Shown piece by piece: positions 36,557 through 45,643 of a stretch of 64,000 bases of DNA; the stretch's first letter is position 1; every line of letters begins with the position of its first letter. The translations under genes were made by a program, and so were the position numbers. Source of the stretch: Bifidobacterium oedipodis. GTDB taxonomy: Bacteria > Actinomycetota > Actinomycetes > Actinomycetales > Bifidobacteriaceae. The stretch lies in assembly GCF_012932425.1 (NCBI RefSeq), contig NZ_JAAIII010000001.1, forward strand, positions 496,001 through 560,000, read 5' to 3'. The notes below the pieces were generated by a model, which saw only the letters and a program-made list of their open reading frames with translations, was not told the origin of the DNA and did not search any database.

Positions 36557-37375
36557 CTATTCTACCGTCTTTGCATAATTATATTTGGCAGCCTCGCGAG
36601 TTTCGTCGATAACGATCTCGTCGGAGGATTCCACATCCACATTGGCACCGTATTTGACCTGAAGCTGGGCACCTACTCCCCCGGCGATATCCACGGCGTT
36701 GGATAGCTCCTGCGGATTGCCGATGGCGCGCACCACATAAGGCGTGTCGATGGCTGTGCCGTCGACGATAAGGCCTTTGTCGGAGTCCTGCACATAGGTG
36801 CGGGTGACGACGCGCACATCGTTGATGGCGATGACTTCGGCTCCGGCGTTGCGCAGTTCCTCGATGAGGTTATAGATGATTGCGGCGTCGATTGGAGTGT
36901 CACCCCGGGAGATTCGCACTGTGATACCCGGCCCCTTGGCTGGAAGCCTGCCGGAGATCAGGCCGCTGGTCTCTTCGTTCTGCTTGGCGATCCGCTGCGC
37001 CTGTTCCTGCTCGTCGGCTGCGGTTTTCAGCGAATTCAACTGTGCGGTCAGCTGCGATTTGGTTTGTTGCAAACTGTTGATCTGGGTGTCCGTCTCATTG
37101 AGCAGGCGTACCAGCTCACTTTCGTCCATCGTTTCATACGTGGACTTGGTGTTGTTGATCTGAGTCATATAGGCGAAGCCCAGCAGCGCGCACATAATAG
37201 CAATCAGAATCGAAGACAACAGTCGTGATCGGTCAGAGGTACGGTTCAGATCTTTACGAGGCTTTTTTCGAACGATGGGGAACGAGCTGGTTTGCATACG
37301 GTCGTTGACTTTGTCTTGCGCATGCTGGTCGTGTAGTTTGTCCAGCATATTCTCCGATTTTGAACGTCGTGCCAT
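36557..37375 (-). CDS. DUF881 membrane-anchored protein (second copy)
   Basis: The 272-residue protein has a cytoplasmic basic N-terminus, one membrane segment (RLLSSILIAIMCALLGFAYMTQI), a coiled coil (about residues 70-120), and a DUF881 domain (GPGITVRISRGDTPIDAAIIYNLIEELRNAGAEVIAINDVRVV). The start at 37375 is 1 bp from the stop of the upstream sbp gene. DUF881 proteins flank the small basic protein gene in many actinobacteria and Firmicutes and are suspected to act at the cell envelope or division site. Confidence 0.88.
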   Translation of the reverse strand: MARRSKSENMLDKLHDQHAQDKVNDRMQTSSFPIVRKKPRKDLNRTSDRSRLLSSILIAIMCALLGFAYMTQINNTKSTYETMDESELVRLLNETDTQINSLQQTKSQLTAQLNSLKTAADEQEQAQRIAKQNEETSGLISGRLPAKGPGITVRISRGDTPIDAAIIYNLIEELRNAGAEVIAINDVRVVTRTYVQDSDKGLIVDGTAIDTPYVVRAIGNPQELSNAVDIAGGVGAQLQVKYGANVDVESSDEIVIDETREAAKYNYAKTVE

Positions 37376-37376
37376 A

Positions 37377-37709
37377 TCAGCCTCGGAAGATGAAGCGTCG
37401 GATGGCCGACACGTTGGAGAAGATGCGGATGCCGAGCACGACGATAACCGCCGTTTGCAGCTGGGAGCCGACGCCAAGCTGGTTGCCAAGGAACACCAGC
37501 AATGTGGCGGTGATTACGTTGGCGAAGAAGGAGATCACGAAAACACGATCGGAGAAGCTACGTTCGAAGTAGGCTCGGGCTGCACCGAGCAGTGCGTCGA
37601 TTGCCGCGACCACCATAATCGGCAGATAGGGTTGCACGACCACCGGAATGTCCGGCTTGATGAACACGCCGACGACGATGCCTATGATCAGTCCAAGCAC
37701 GGCTGCCAT
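37377..37709 (-). CDS. sbp: Small basic protein Sbp (DUF1290)
   Basis: This 110-residue membrane protein has three hydrophobic segments (AAVLGLIIGIVVGVFI, YLPIMVVAAIDALLGAARAYFE, VFVISFFANVITATLLVFLGNQLGV) matching the DUF1290/Sbp family, known from beside ftsZ-type division genes in Bacillus and in this cluster of actinobacteria. Its ATG overlaps the stop of the upstream DUF881 gene in TAATG, and its own stop is 1 bp before the next DUF881 start. Confidence 0.9.
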   Translation of the reverse strand: MAAVLGLIIGIVVGVFIKPDIPVVVQPYLPIMVVAAIDALLGAARAYFERSFSDRVFVISFFANVITATLLVFLGNQLGVGSQLQTAVIVVLGIRIFSNVSAIRRFIFRG

Positions 37710-38686
37710 TATTCGTTCCTCTCTGCATACTGTGTTTCGCCAGTAACCGCTGCCTTCAGTGTAATCGAATTGGATTTGCTGACCTGCGGGTAAATGCCGG
37801 CTTCCTTGTAGGAATCGTAAAGGCTTTTCAATGCTGTAGCCCCCATCGCCTCGGCCAGTGTGTCCTTGTCGCCGATTGCCTCGATAGTGTAGGGACTTTG
37901 GATGGCAGTCATGCCGATAAGAATATGGCCGCCTGCCTTGCGTATGGAGGTTTGCGCGCCCAGCCTGTTGCCATTGATGGCGATAGCTTCCGCGCCGTTT
38001 TGAAACATCAGCGAAACCAGTTGTTGCAGATCGAGATCGGTGACGACACGGATGGCGCTGGTGGTACCAACTCTGGTGCTACCGGATTGATCTGATTGGG
38101 ATGCGGCAAGTGGGTCGGCCAAGGTCATAATGATGCCTTCGCCGCGCACCGCCACCGTGCCGTTGTCCATATTGTTTTGCGTCAGTGTCTCGTTATCGGC
38201 CATGCCTGAAATGGCTTTGGATTGTTCGTTGACTTGCGCCTGCAAATCGTTGACGTCGCTGGTAAGCTGATCGACCTCACTATTGCGGGTTTCTATCTGG
38301 CTGGCCAATGTCTGGCGCACCTGTTTGCGTGGGTCGGATTGCAGCTGTTGTACGAACAGGGATCCCACGAATCCGACACCGACGCAGATAAGGAATACGA
38401 CGATGCGCGTGGCCCAAATCATCATGGTTGACTGGTGCGGACGTACCAGACGGGAGTCGTGATACATCGAATCCATCGGCCGATTAACCAAATCGTCGAT
38501 AAGGCGCAAAGAATCATCATCGGTTTTACGCCGACGTCGGGTACGTATGGCTGCACTATCGTCCGGGGATAGGGCGTGATGCGATTGCAGCGAGGCGACC
38601 GATGATGAGAATACGGCGCGCCGCCGCACAGGCTCGTTCTCCTTGGAGACGGGGAAAGAAACCGGTACGGCGATATCAGGCGCCAT
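37709..38686 (-). CDS. DUF881 membrane-anchored protein (first copy)
   Basis: The 325-residue protein has a long cytoplasmic N-terminus (about 100 residues), one membrane segment (MIWATRIVVFLICVGVGFVGSLFV), a coiled coil (QIETRNSEVDQLTSDVNDLQAQVNEQSKAI) and a DUF881 domain (RGEGIIMTLADPLAA and ATSAIRVVTDLDLQQLVSLMFQNGAEAIAINGNRL). The ATG at 38686 overlaps the pgsA 3' end by 11 bp, a sign of coupling. It has the same layout as the second DUF881 protein but they have diverged widely. Confidence 0.88.
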   Translation of the reverse strand: MAPDIAVPVSFPVSKENEPVRRRAVFSSSVASLQSHHALSPDDSAAIRTRRRRKTDDDSLRLIDDLVNRPMDSMYHDSRLVRPHQSTMMIWATRIVVFLICVGVGFVGSLFVQQLQSDPRKQVRQTLASQIETRNSEVDQLTSDVNDLQAQVNEQSKAISGMADNETLTQNNMDNGTVAVRGEGIIMTLADPLAASQSDQSGSTRVGTTSAIRVVTDLDLQQLVSLMFQNGAEAIAINGNRLGAQTSIRKAGGHILIGMTAIQSPYTIEAIGDKDTLAEAMGATALKSLYDSYKEAGIYPQVSKSNSITLKAAVTGETQYAERNE

Positions 38687-39293
38687 ACCGCTCCCCCAGT
38701 TCCTTGCGCAGCAGGCCGATGCCTTGGCGCATGTAGATGTATCCGGCCAGCCAGTACATGGCAACGCCCCAGATTCCTGCGGATAGGGCAGCCAGATACA
38801 GCACATGGAAGAATGTTCCAGTGCCGATATCCGCGAAGATAAGGCCCACGATGGCGATCATCAGCAGCGCAGTGCCGGTTTTACCGACAAAATGCACCGG
38901 CAGCGGCCCATAGCCATATTGGGCGAGCCAGAGCACTTGAATGGCCATCCACAAATCACGCAATCCCACGACGATCAACAGCCACCAAGGGATGATGCCT
39001 GCGATGCCAAGTGCCAGAATCGAGCAGAAAATCAGCAGTCGATCGGCTATGGGGTCTAGGATCTGGCCGATTTTGCTCACCTGGTTGAATTTACGGGCGA
39101 TGATGCCATCCACCCCATCAGAGGCGGATGACACCGCTATCAGTGTCAGGGCCCATATCATCTCATGCCGGGCAATCAGCGCCGTGATGAAGGGAATCGA
39201 AATGATTCTCAGTAGGCTAATCAAATTGGGCACGGTGAAATAAATGTCCCGTGCTTCCGGACTATATCGCGCGCTTACCTTCTGGTTGGTCAT
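38676..39293 (-). CDS. pgsA: CDP-alcohol phosphatidyltransferase (PgsA-like)
   Basis: The 205-residue membrane protein has the CDP-alcohol phosphotransferase motif DGVDGIIARKFNQVSKIGQILDPIAD (written here in parts: DGVDG, AR, G, D, D), and about five hydrophobic segments. It probably makes phosphatidylglycerol phosphate from CDP-diacylglycerol and glycerol-3-phosphate, though the same family also makes cardiolipin or phosphatidylinositol phosphate. It starts 14 bp after hisG and heads the DUF881-sbp-garA-ftsR block. Confidence 0.9.
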   Translation of the reverse strand: MTNQKVSARYSPEARDIYFTVPNLISLLRIISIPFITALIARHEMIWALTLIAVSSASDGVDGIIARKFNQVSKIGQILDPIADRLLIFCSILALGIAGIIPWWLLIVVGLRDLWMAIQVLWLAQYGYGPLPVHFVGKTGTALLMIAIVGLIFADIGTGTFFHVLYLAALSAGIWGVAMYWLAGYIYMRQGIGLLRKELGERYGA

Positions 39294-39307
39294 AACACTG
39301 GGTAAGC

Positions 39308-40159
39308 CTACATGCGCGAAGCCTGAAGCGCGGTGACGATGATGCCTCGCGCACCGACTTCATACAAATCGTCCATCAGCTGATTGACCTTGGCCTTGGG
39401 CACCATAACGCGCACAGCATTCCATTGCTTGTCGTGCAGCGGCGAAATCGTGGGGCTTTCGAAGCCAGGGGTCACGGCAACGGCAGCGGCGACCTTGCTG
39501 ATCGGGATATCGTAATCCATCAGCACATAGCGCTGCGCAGTGAGCACGCCTTCCAGACGGCGCGACAGCACCGTGAGGCGCTCGTCCTTGGGATCAAGAC
39601 GCGGAGAGCGGATCAGACATGCCTCGGAATGCATAATCGGGTCGCCGAAGATGCGCAGACCGGCATTGCGCAACGTGGTGCCGGTGGAAACCACGTCGGC
39701 GATCAGGTCGGCCACGCCCAAGTGCACGGAGGATTCCACAGCGCCGTCCAGGTGGATGGTTTCGGCGTTGATGCCGCGCTCAACCAGATAATCGTGCACG
39801 AGCTTGTCGAAGGAGGTGGCCACGCGCTTGCCGTCGATGTCTTTGAGTTCGCTGATTGAGGACTCATTGGGAGCTGCAAAACGGAAGGTGGAGGCACCGA
39901 ATCCAAGCGGCATATGCTCCAGTGCCTCGGTGCCGGAGTTCTTCAACAAATCCTGGCCGGTGATGCCCACATCGATGGTGCCGCGACCCACATACACTGC
40001 GATATCAAGCGGTCGCAGATAGAACAGTTCGATACCGTTGTCCGAATCCTCCACCACCAGCTGGCGCGGATTGGTACGCAGACGATATCCGGCTTCAGCC
40101 AGCATGTTCCACGCAGGTTCGGAGAGCATGCCCTTATTGGGCACGGCGATTCTGAGCAT
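39308..40159 (-). CDS. hisG: ATP phosphoribosyltransferase HisG (long form)
   Basis: The 283-residue enzyme begins histidine synthesis by joining ATP and PRPP. It shows [12 protein letters not shown], the PRPP-loop-like region [19 protein letters not shown], and a C-terminal ACT-like regulatory domain (about residues 210-283, ending [15 protein letters not shown]), so it is the long form that does not need HisZ. GAGAAGGAACC lies before the ATG. It is 68 bp after hisE; other his genes are not in the window. Confidence 0.95.
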   Translation of the reverse strand: MLRIAVPNKGMLSEPAWNMLAEAGYRLRTNPRQLVVEDSDNGIELFYLRPLDIAVYVGRGTIDVGITGQDLLKNSGTEALEHMPLGFGASTFRFAAPNESSISELKDIDGKRVATSFDKLVHDYLVERGINAETIHLDGAVESSVHLGVADLIADVVSTGTTLRNAGLRIFGDPIMHSEACLIRSPRLDPKDERLTVLSRRLEGVLTAQRYVLMDYDIPISKVAAAVAVTPGFESPTISPLHDKQWNAVRVMVPKAKVNQLMDDLYEVGARGIIVTALQASRM

Positions 40160-40227
40160 AATGGTTCCTTCTCTTTACGACGTTGTTATGTAATGCATCC
40201 CGTGTTGTGAACGCGACCTATAACGGC

Positions 40228-40491
40228 TTACAGATGCTTGTACACGTCCGCAAGGGTCAGGCCGTGCTTAATCATCATGACCTGAACGTGGTAGAGCAGC
40301 TGGCTCATTTCTTCGGCGGTGCGATCCGCGCCTTCATATTCGGCGGCAATCCACGTTTCGGAGGCTTCCTCAACAATCTTCTTGCCAATGAAGTGGGTGC
40401 CCTTGTCGAGCTCCTCCACGGTCAGCGACCCTTCGGGGCGGGTCTTGGCTTTTTCGGACAGCTCTTCGAACAGCGATTCAAATGTCTTCAT
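40228..40491 (-). CDS. hisE: Phosphoribosyl-ATP pyrophosphatase HisE
   Basis: This 87-residue all-helical protein has the MazG-like motif [37 protein letters not shown], with the E..E...E..D-type metal-binding residues. It does the second step in histidine synthesis. It lies between rpe and hisG. In mycobacteria hisE and hisG are likewise next to each other. Confidence 0.95.
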   Translation of the reverse strand: MKTFESLFEELSEKAKTRPEGSLTVEELDKGTHFIGKKIVEEASETWIAAEYEGADRTAEEMSQLLYHVQVMMIKHGLTLADVYKHL

Positions 40492-40549
40492 GCGTGTTTT
40501 TCCTTGGGGTTTGCGTGGAAAGTTGACGGGCGAAAGAACGCCCTACTTA

Positions 40550-41218
40550 TCAGTCCTTGTAGGCGGCCTCGGCCTTGGCGCGAATATCGTCAATGGCCTG
40601 TGCGGGGCTTTCGGCACCGTACACTGCGGAGCCGGCCACCAGCACATCGGCGCCAGCTTCTGCCACGATGTGCGCGGTCTTGGGGCTGACACCGCCATCA
40701 ACCTGGATCTTGGTCTTGAGACCACGACGGGTGATCTCGTCGCGCAGACGGCGCACCTTGGCCATCTGGTTATCGAGGAACTTCTGGCCGCCGAAACCGG
40801 GCTCCACGGTCATGATCAGAATCATGTCGAACTCTTCGAGGATGTCGAAAATCGGTTCGACCGGTTCGGCCGGACGCACTGCAAAGCAGGCTTTGCAGCC
40901 CATGTCGTGCAGCTGGCGGGCCAGGCGCACGGGAGCATGTGCGGCACCCATATGGAAGGAGACGGAGGCTGCGCCGAGCTTGGCGTATTCGGGGGCCCAG
41001 CGGTCGGGATCCTCAATCATCAAATGCACGTCAACCGGCAGATCGGTAACCTCGCAGATGCGGCCGACGATTGGCTCGCCCAAGGTCAGGTTCGGCACGA
41101 AATGATGATCCATAACATCAACGTGCACTAGATCAGCGTTGGCGATGGCCTTGAGATCACGCTCAAGGTTGCAGAAGTCGGCGGACAGAATGCTGGGGGC
41201 GATTTCAATCTTCTTCAT
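40550..41218 (-). CDS. rpe: Ribulose-phosphate 3-epimerase
   Basis: The 222-residue TIM-barrel enzyme interconverts ribulose-5-phosphate and xylulose-5-phosphate. It shows IAPSILSADFCNLERDL, HVDVMDHHFVPNLTLG, VHLMIEDPDRW, MTVEPGFGGQKF and IQVDGGVSPKT, all typical of Rpe, with the catalytic aspartates in VDVMD and QVDGG. In bifidobacteria it feeds xylulose-5-phosphate to phosphoketolase. AGGGAATC lies before the ATG. Confidence 0.96.
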   Translation of the reverse strand: MKKIEIAPSILSADFCNLERDLKAIANADLVHVDVMDHHFVPNLTLGEPIVGRICEVTDLPVDVHLMIEDPDRWAPEYAKLGAASVSFHMGAAHAPVRLARQLHDMGCKACFAVRPAEPVEPIFDILEEFDMILIMTVEPGFGGQKFLDNQMAKVRRLRDEITRRGLKTKIQVDGGVSPKTAHIVAEAGADVLVAGSAVYGAESPAQAIDDIRAKAEAAYKD

Positions 41219-41298
41219 GATTCCCTACTCTAACTTTGGTTTGGGACTATAGGCAGCTTTATAGGCGAATAGTTAGTTACTTGGTGTTTTGTGTTACG

Positions 41299-42243
41299 TC
41301 ACTTGGCCTTAGAAGCTTTCTTAGCTGCAAGGCGTTCCTCTTCGAGGCGCTGGCGTTCCAGTTCGTCGGCGGTCACCGATTCAAGCCGGCGAGCCTGAGC
41401 CTTGGGATCGGGGCCGCTGCGGTAGAGCACCACGAACAGGATGCAGCCGAGCAGGAACACGATGATGGCGGTCCACACGTTGGTGCGCAGCCCCAGAATC
41501 ACGGTGGAATAGTTGATGCGCACGTTCTCGATCCAAGTGCGGCCCAAGCCGTACCACATCAGGTACATGGCGAACTGCTGCCCGCCTTTCAGCCGATCGG
41601 CAAGCTTGTGTCCAAGATACACGATTAACGCCGCACCGATAAGGTTCCAGATCATCTCGTATAGGAAGGTCGGGTGGAATAGCGTGGTCGTGTAGTCCGG
41701 GCATTCGCTGCCGTTGTAGCAGATCTCCGATTTGCCGATCGCATCGGCATCGTTCAGCTTCAGTCCCCACGGCAGATTGGTGGGCCAGCCGTATAGTTCC
41801 TGGTTGAACCAGTTGCCGAGGCGTCCGATGGCCTGTGCCACAGGCAAAGCCGGAGCGATGGCGTCGGCGAAGATAGCGAACGGGTAGCGACGGTGCCGGC
41901 ACCATAGGAAGGCAACGAGTACACCCACTGAAATGCCGCCGAAGATGGCCATGCCACCTTCCCACACCTTGAGGATGTTCACCAGGTTTCCAGTGGGTGG
42001 GAAGTAGGCGCTTGGCGTGGTGATGCAGTGATAGAGACGTGCTCCAACCAACGCGCAAGGCACGGTGACCAGTGTGGTGTCAAGCACTTGGTCGAAAGTG
42101 CCACCATAACGCTTCCACCGAGTGGTCAGAATCCATACGGCAACGCACACGCCGATCAGAATGCAGACGGCGTACATGTGGATAGTGACCGGGCCGATTT
42201 CGAACTTCGAGAACGTCGGCGAAGGGATATATGCCAGATTCAT
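41299..42243 (-). CDS. lgt: Prolipoprotein diacylglyceryl transferase
   Basis: The 314-residue membrane enzyme moves diacylglycerol from phosphatidylglycerol onto lipobox cysteines. It has about seven membrane segments and the Lgt signature AIGRLGNWFNQELYGWPTNLPWGL. The C-terminal tail of about 40 residues is charged (RLESVTADELERQRLEEERLAAKK). It lies after trpA in the same direction, an order also seen in mycobacteria, but a long inverted repeat separates the two. Confidence 0.95.
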   Translation of the reverse strand: MNLAYIPSPTFSKFEIGPVTIHMYAVCILIGVCVAVWILTTRWKRYGGTFDQVLDTTLVTVPCALVGARLYHCITTPSAYFPPTGNLVNILKVWEGGMAIFGGISVGVLVAFLWCRHRRYPFAIFADAIAPALPVAQAIGRLGNWFNQELYGWPTNLPWGLKLNDADAIGKSEICYNGSECPDYTTTLFHPTFLYEMIWNLIGAALIVYLGHKLADRLKGGQQFAMYLMWYGLGRTWIENVRINYSTVILGLRTNVWTAIIVFLLGCILFVVLYRSGPDPKAQARRLESVTADELERQRLEEERLAAKKASKAK

Positions 42244-42286
42244 GCTTTCATCCTAGCCGCGGGGGCAACAAGTGCCTATCTATTGC

Positions 42287-42371
42287 CGTCATATCAGGCT
42301 CATCGGGTTGTTGATCGCAAAACTCACACTGATTTGTGAGGCAAGGAACTGCCGATGAGCCTGATATGACG
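42287..42371. repeat. 20-bp perfect inverted repeat between trpA and lgt
   Basis: Positions 42287-42306 and 42352-42371 are perfect inverted copies (20 of 20 bases), including ATATCAGGCTCATCGG. The 45-base spacer contains a second hairpin CTCACA (42323-42328)/TGTGAG (42335-42340). There is no T run. It fills most of the trpA-lgt gap and may be a terminator-like or mobile palindromic element. Confidence 0.85.
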
Positions 42372-42386
42372 ATGCCATAATCCGTG

Positions 42387-43259
42387 TCAGCGAGCGTCGC
42401 GCACGCCCTGGGCGAGTTCCTCGGTTTTTGCAGCCAGGAGTTTCAAGCCTTCGGCGGTGTCACGGGCGGTGACATTGTCATCGGCCAGCAAGGTATGCAC
42501 CAATGCGGAGCCCACGATTACGCCGTCGGCATAGGCACCGACCTTGGATGCCTGTTCGGCGGTAGACACGCCAATGCCGACGCACACGTTTTCGGCACCG
42601 GCCTGGCGGGTGCGCTGTACCAGCTGTTCAGGCGAGGTGGAAAGCGTGTCGCGTTCACCTGTCACGCCCATGCGGGAGGCAGCGTATACGAAGCCGCGCG
42701 TGTTCTTGGCAACGATTTCCAGACGTTTATCGGAGGAATCCGGGGAGACCAGAAAGATGCGGTCAAGGCCGTGGCGGTCGGAGGCTTCGATCCACTCCCC
42801 TGCCTCATCCGGGATGAGATCAGGGGTGATCAGGCCCGCGCCACCCGCGTTCTCGAAATCGCGGGCGAAGCGTTCCACGCCGTAATGGAACACGAGGTTC
42901 CAGTAGCTCATCACCAGCGGCACGCCACCGGCATTGGCCACGGTTTCCACGGCCTTGAACACGCCATTAATGCTTTCGCCATTGTTCAATGCCAGCTGGC
43001 TAGCCGCTTGGATGACCGGGCCGTCCATCACCGGGTCGGAGTACGGCAGGCCGATTTCCACCGCGTCGACGCCGTGCTCGACCATCGTGCGCAGCGCGTC
43101 GAGCGACACATCCGGATTCGGGAATCCGTAAGGCAGGTAGCCGATGAATGCCGGGCGGTTCTCTGCTTTGAACTTGGTGAACATGGCTTCGGTGGCGCTA
43201 GGCTTGTGGCTGATGCCCAACGGCTGGCCGGAGGGGGTGGTTGCTGTTTCGTTCGTCAT
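42387..43259 (-). CDS. trpA: Tryptophan synthase alpha chain
   Basis: The 290-residue TIM-barrel enzyme cleaves indole-3-glycerol phosphate to indole. It shows FIGYLPYGFPNPDVSLDALRTMVEHGVDAVEIGLPYSDPVMDGPVIQAAS, with the catalytic glutamate in VEIGLPYSDP, and GLITPDLIPDEA. The start at 43259 is set by the family N-terminus and GGAAAAG upstream. It lies 75 bp after the trpC-trpB fusion gene. Confidence 0.95.
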   Translation of the reverse strand: MTNETATTPSGQPLGISHKPSATEAMFTKFKAENRPAFIGYLPYGFPNPDVSLDALRTMVEHGVDAVEIGLPYSDPVMDGPVIQAASQLALNNGESINGVFKAVETVANAGGVPLVMSYWNLVFHYGVERFARDFENAGGAGLITPDLIPDEAGEWIEASDRHGLDRIFLVSPDSSDKRLEIVAKNTRGFVYAASRMGVTGERDTLSTSPEQLVQRTRQAGAENVCVGIGVSTAEQASKVGAYADGVIVGSALVHTLLADDNVTARDTAEGLKLLAAKTEELAQGVRDAR

Positions 43260-43333
43260 AATCGTCTTTTCCGTGTTGTTGCGTTCTCGTGCGGGTTCGT
43301 GGCTGATGCCACGAACTCTAGGGTGTTCGGTGT

Positions 43334-45421
43334 TCAGGCGACCTCGGTGCCGCGCGCGCCGGTGACTTCCAGTGCGGCGCTCTGCTCGTCGGTCAGATAG
43401 CCGAACCACTTGCCGGCGGTGGCCATATCCTTGTCGCCACGGCCGGAGATGTTGATGACGATCACCGGATGCTCATAGCCCTTGGCCTTGAGGTCGGCGG
43501 CGGCTTTGAACGAGCCGGCGACGGCGTGCGCGGATTCGATGGCGGGGATGATGCCCTCGGTCTGGCTCAGGTCGCGGAAGGCGTTCATGGCCTCCTCGTC
43601 GGTGGCGTAATCGTAGGTGACACGGCCGATGTCGTGCAGCCAGGCGTGTTCGGGGCCCACGGAAGCGTAGTCGAGTCCGGCGGAGATGGAGTAGGTGTCC
43701 TTGGTCTGGCCTTCGTCGGTTTCCAGCAGGTAGCTCTTGGCTCCTTGGAACATGCCGAGCTGGCCGGTGCCGGGGGCGAAGCGCACGGCGTGCTCACCGG
43801 ATTCGGGGCCGTGGCCGCCGGCCTCGTAGCCGTACAGGTTCACGCGCTCGTCGTCGAGGAAGGCGTTCATCGCGCCGATGGCGTTGGAGCCGCCGCCCAC
43901 GCAGGCGCACACCGCGTCCGGATGGTCGATGTGGTACCAGTCGTTGAGCTGCTCTTTGATCTCCTCGCCGATGACCTTCTGGAAGTCACGCACCATGGAA
44001 GGGTACGGGTGCGGGCCACACACCGTGCCAAGCAGGTAGTGCGTAGTGGCAACGTTGGTGACCCAGTCGCGCAAAGCTTCGTTGATGGCGTCCTTCAAGA
44101 TGCGGTCGCCGGTGGTGACCTCCACCACTTCCGCGCCGAGCATGCGCATACGGGCGACGTTCAGAGCCTGACGACGGGCGTCGATCTGGCCCATGTAAAC
44201 ACGGCACTTGAGACCGAGCATGGCGCATACGGTGGCAGTGGCCACGCCGTGCTGGCCGGCACCGGTTTCGGCGATCACACGGGTTTTGCCCATGCGCTTG
44301 ACCAGCAGCGCCTGACCGAGTGCATGGTTGATCTTATGCGCACCGGTGTGGTTCAGATCCTCACGCTTCAAGAACACGCGAGGGCTGATGCCGACGCGTT
44401 CCTCAATGAGCTTGGCGAAGCGAGGAGCTTCGGTCAGAGGGCTTTGACGGCCGACATACTGCTTCTGCAAGCGGGCGAGTTCCTTATGGAACTCGGGATC
44501 GGCCTTGGCCTCGTTGTATACGGTTTCGAGCTCATCAAGCGCATGAATCAGCGCTTCGGGCACGTAACGGCCGCCATACTGGCCGAAGTACGGGCCATCA
44601 TGCTCACTCAGTGGTGTGGTTTCGGATGCTTTCACTTGTGCTCCTGCTTTCACTAGTCGTTCAACGGCAAGCGTATGGTCGTCGGCGGTGGCCACGCCTT
44701 CGCCGACCAGCACCGCGTCGGCACCGGCGCGGGCGTAATCCGTGAGTTCCACGGCACCGAACACGCCGGACTCCGCGACTTTGATAACGTCAGCGGGCAG
44801 GTCAGCGGCGAGTTCGAGATATTTGTTGACATCGACCTTCAGGTCTTTAAGGTTGCGGGCGTTGATGCCAATCACCTTGGCACCGGCTCGTTCGGCACGT
44901 TCGATTTCCTCGCGGGTATGGGTTTCAACGAGGACGGTCATCTTGAGCTCATGGGCGAGATCCAGCAGATGCTTGAGCGTGGCGTCGTCAAGGGCGGCGA
45001 CGATCAGCAGAATAAAATCCGCGCCGTGGGCTCGCGCCTCCCACACCTGATAATCGTTGACGATAAAGTCCTTACGCAGCACCGGAATCTTGACGGCGGC
45101 CTTGACCTTATCGAAGTCGTCAAGGCTGCCCAAGAACCTGCGACCTTCGGTCAGGCAAGAGATGGCGGACGCGCCACCAGCCTCATATTCCCTGGCCAAT
45201 CCGGCCGGATCGGGAATATCGCTCAGATGGCCTTTGGAGGGGCTGGCGCGCTTGATTTCGGCAATCACAGGGATGCCGTCGGCGCGCTTGAGCCATCGTT
45301 TGGCGTCAAGAGGCGCAGGGGCCTTGGCCGCCTGCTCCTTGAGTTCGGCGAGGGGCACCAGCGCTTCGCGCGCTGCAGCATCCTCGACGGCTCCCGCCAC
45401 CAGTTCATCCAATACGGACAT
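43334..45421 (-). CDS. Fused indole-3-glycerol-phosphate synthase / tryptophan synthase beta (TrpC-TrpB)
   Basis: This 695-residue protein joins two enzymes. Residues 1 to about 263 are TrpC ([61 protein letters not shown]). Residues from about 275 are TrpB ([24 protein letters not shown], the PLP lysine in [34 protein letters not shown]). Only about 10-15 residues link them. It makes indole-glycerol phosphate and then condenses indole with serine, with TrpA encoded next. AAAGGGGAGAG precedes the ATG. Confidence 0.95.
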   Translation of the reverse strand: MSVLDELVAGAVEDAAAREALVPLAELKEQAAKAPAPLDAKRWLKRADGIPVIAEIKRASPSKGHLSDIPDPAGLAREYEAGGASAISCLTEGRRFLGSLDDFDKVKAAVKIPVLRKDFIVNDYQVWEARAHGADFILLIVAALDDATLKHLLDLAHELKMTVLVETHTREEIERAERAGAKVIGINARNLKDLKVDVNKYLELAADLPADVIKVAESGVFGAVELTDYARAGADAVLVGEGVATADDHTLAVERLVKAGAQVKASETTPLSEHDGPYFGQYGGRYVPEALIHALDELETVYNEAKADPEFHKELARLQKQYVGRQSPLTEAPRFAKLIEERVGISPRVFLKREDLNHTGAHKINHALGQALLVKRMGKTRVIAETGAGQHGVATATVCAMLGLKCRVYMGQIDARRQALNVARMRMLGAEVVEVTTGDRILKDAINEALRDWVTNVATTHYLLGTVCGPHPYPSMVRDFQKVIGEEIKEQLNDWYHIDHPDAVCACVGGGSNAIGAMNAFLDDERVNLYGYEAGGHGPESGEHAVRFAPGTGQLGMFQGAKSYLLETDEGQTKDTYSISAGLDYASVGPEHAWLHDIGRVTYDYATDEEAMNAFRDLSQTEGIIPAIESAHAVAGSFKAAADLKAKGYEHPVIVINISGRGDKDMATAGKWFGYLTDEQSAALEVTGARGTEVA

Positions 45422-45596
45422 GACTCTCCCCTTTGGTTTGCGTCATTGGGTTTCATGCGCCACTGTAAGCGATGGGCACGAACGCCGGCCCGACGCGTCT
45501 TACCATGTGGCGAAGTGGCACAATGATTGCAACCAACATGATCGCCGACTGTACTCCAGCTAACATCATTCTGAGCGCAACTACACGCCACCCATC

Positions 45597-45638
45597 GTCA
45601 TCCTGAGCGGAGGGCGTAGCCCGGAGTCGAAGGATCTC
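45597..45638. repeat. Dispersed-repeat-like palindromic sequence
   Basis: GTCATCCTGAGCGGAG... GTCGAAGGATCTCC, with an internal GGGCGTAGCCC palindrome, lies between the trp fusion gene and the fic gene. It resembles a palindromic intergenic repeat type seen in many bacterial genomes. A partial related copy is at about 45565-45580. No gene is seen in 45422-45643. Confidence 0.45.
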
Positions 45639-45643
45639 CTAAC

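Noticed and set aside
45422..45643. A T-box or trp attenuator before the trpC-trpB gene
   Set aside because: No T-box sequence, run of tryptophan codons or terminator pair could be found; only a dispersed repeat is visible.
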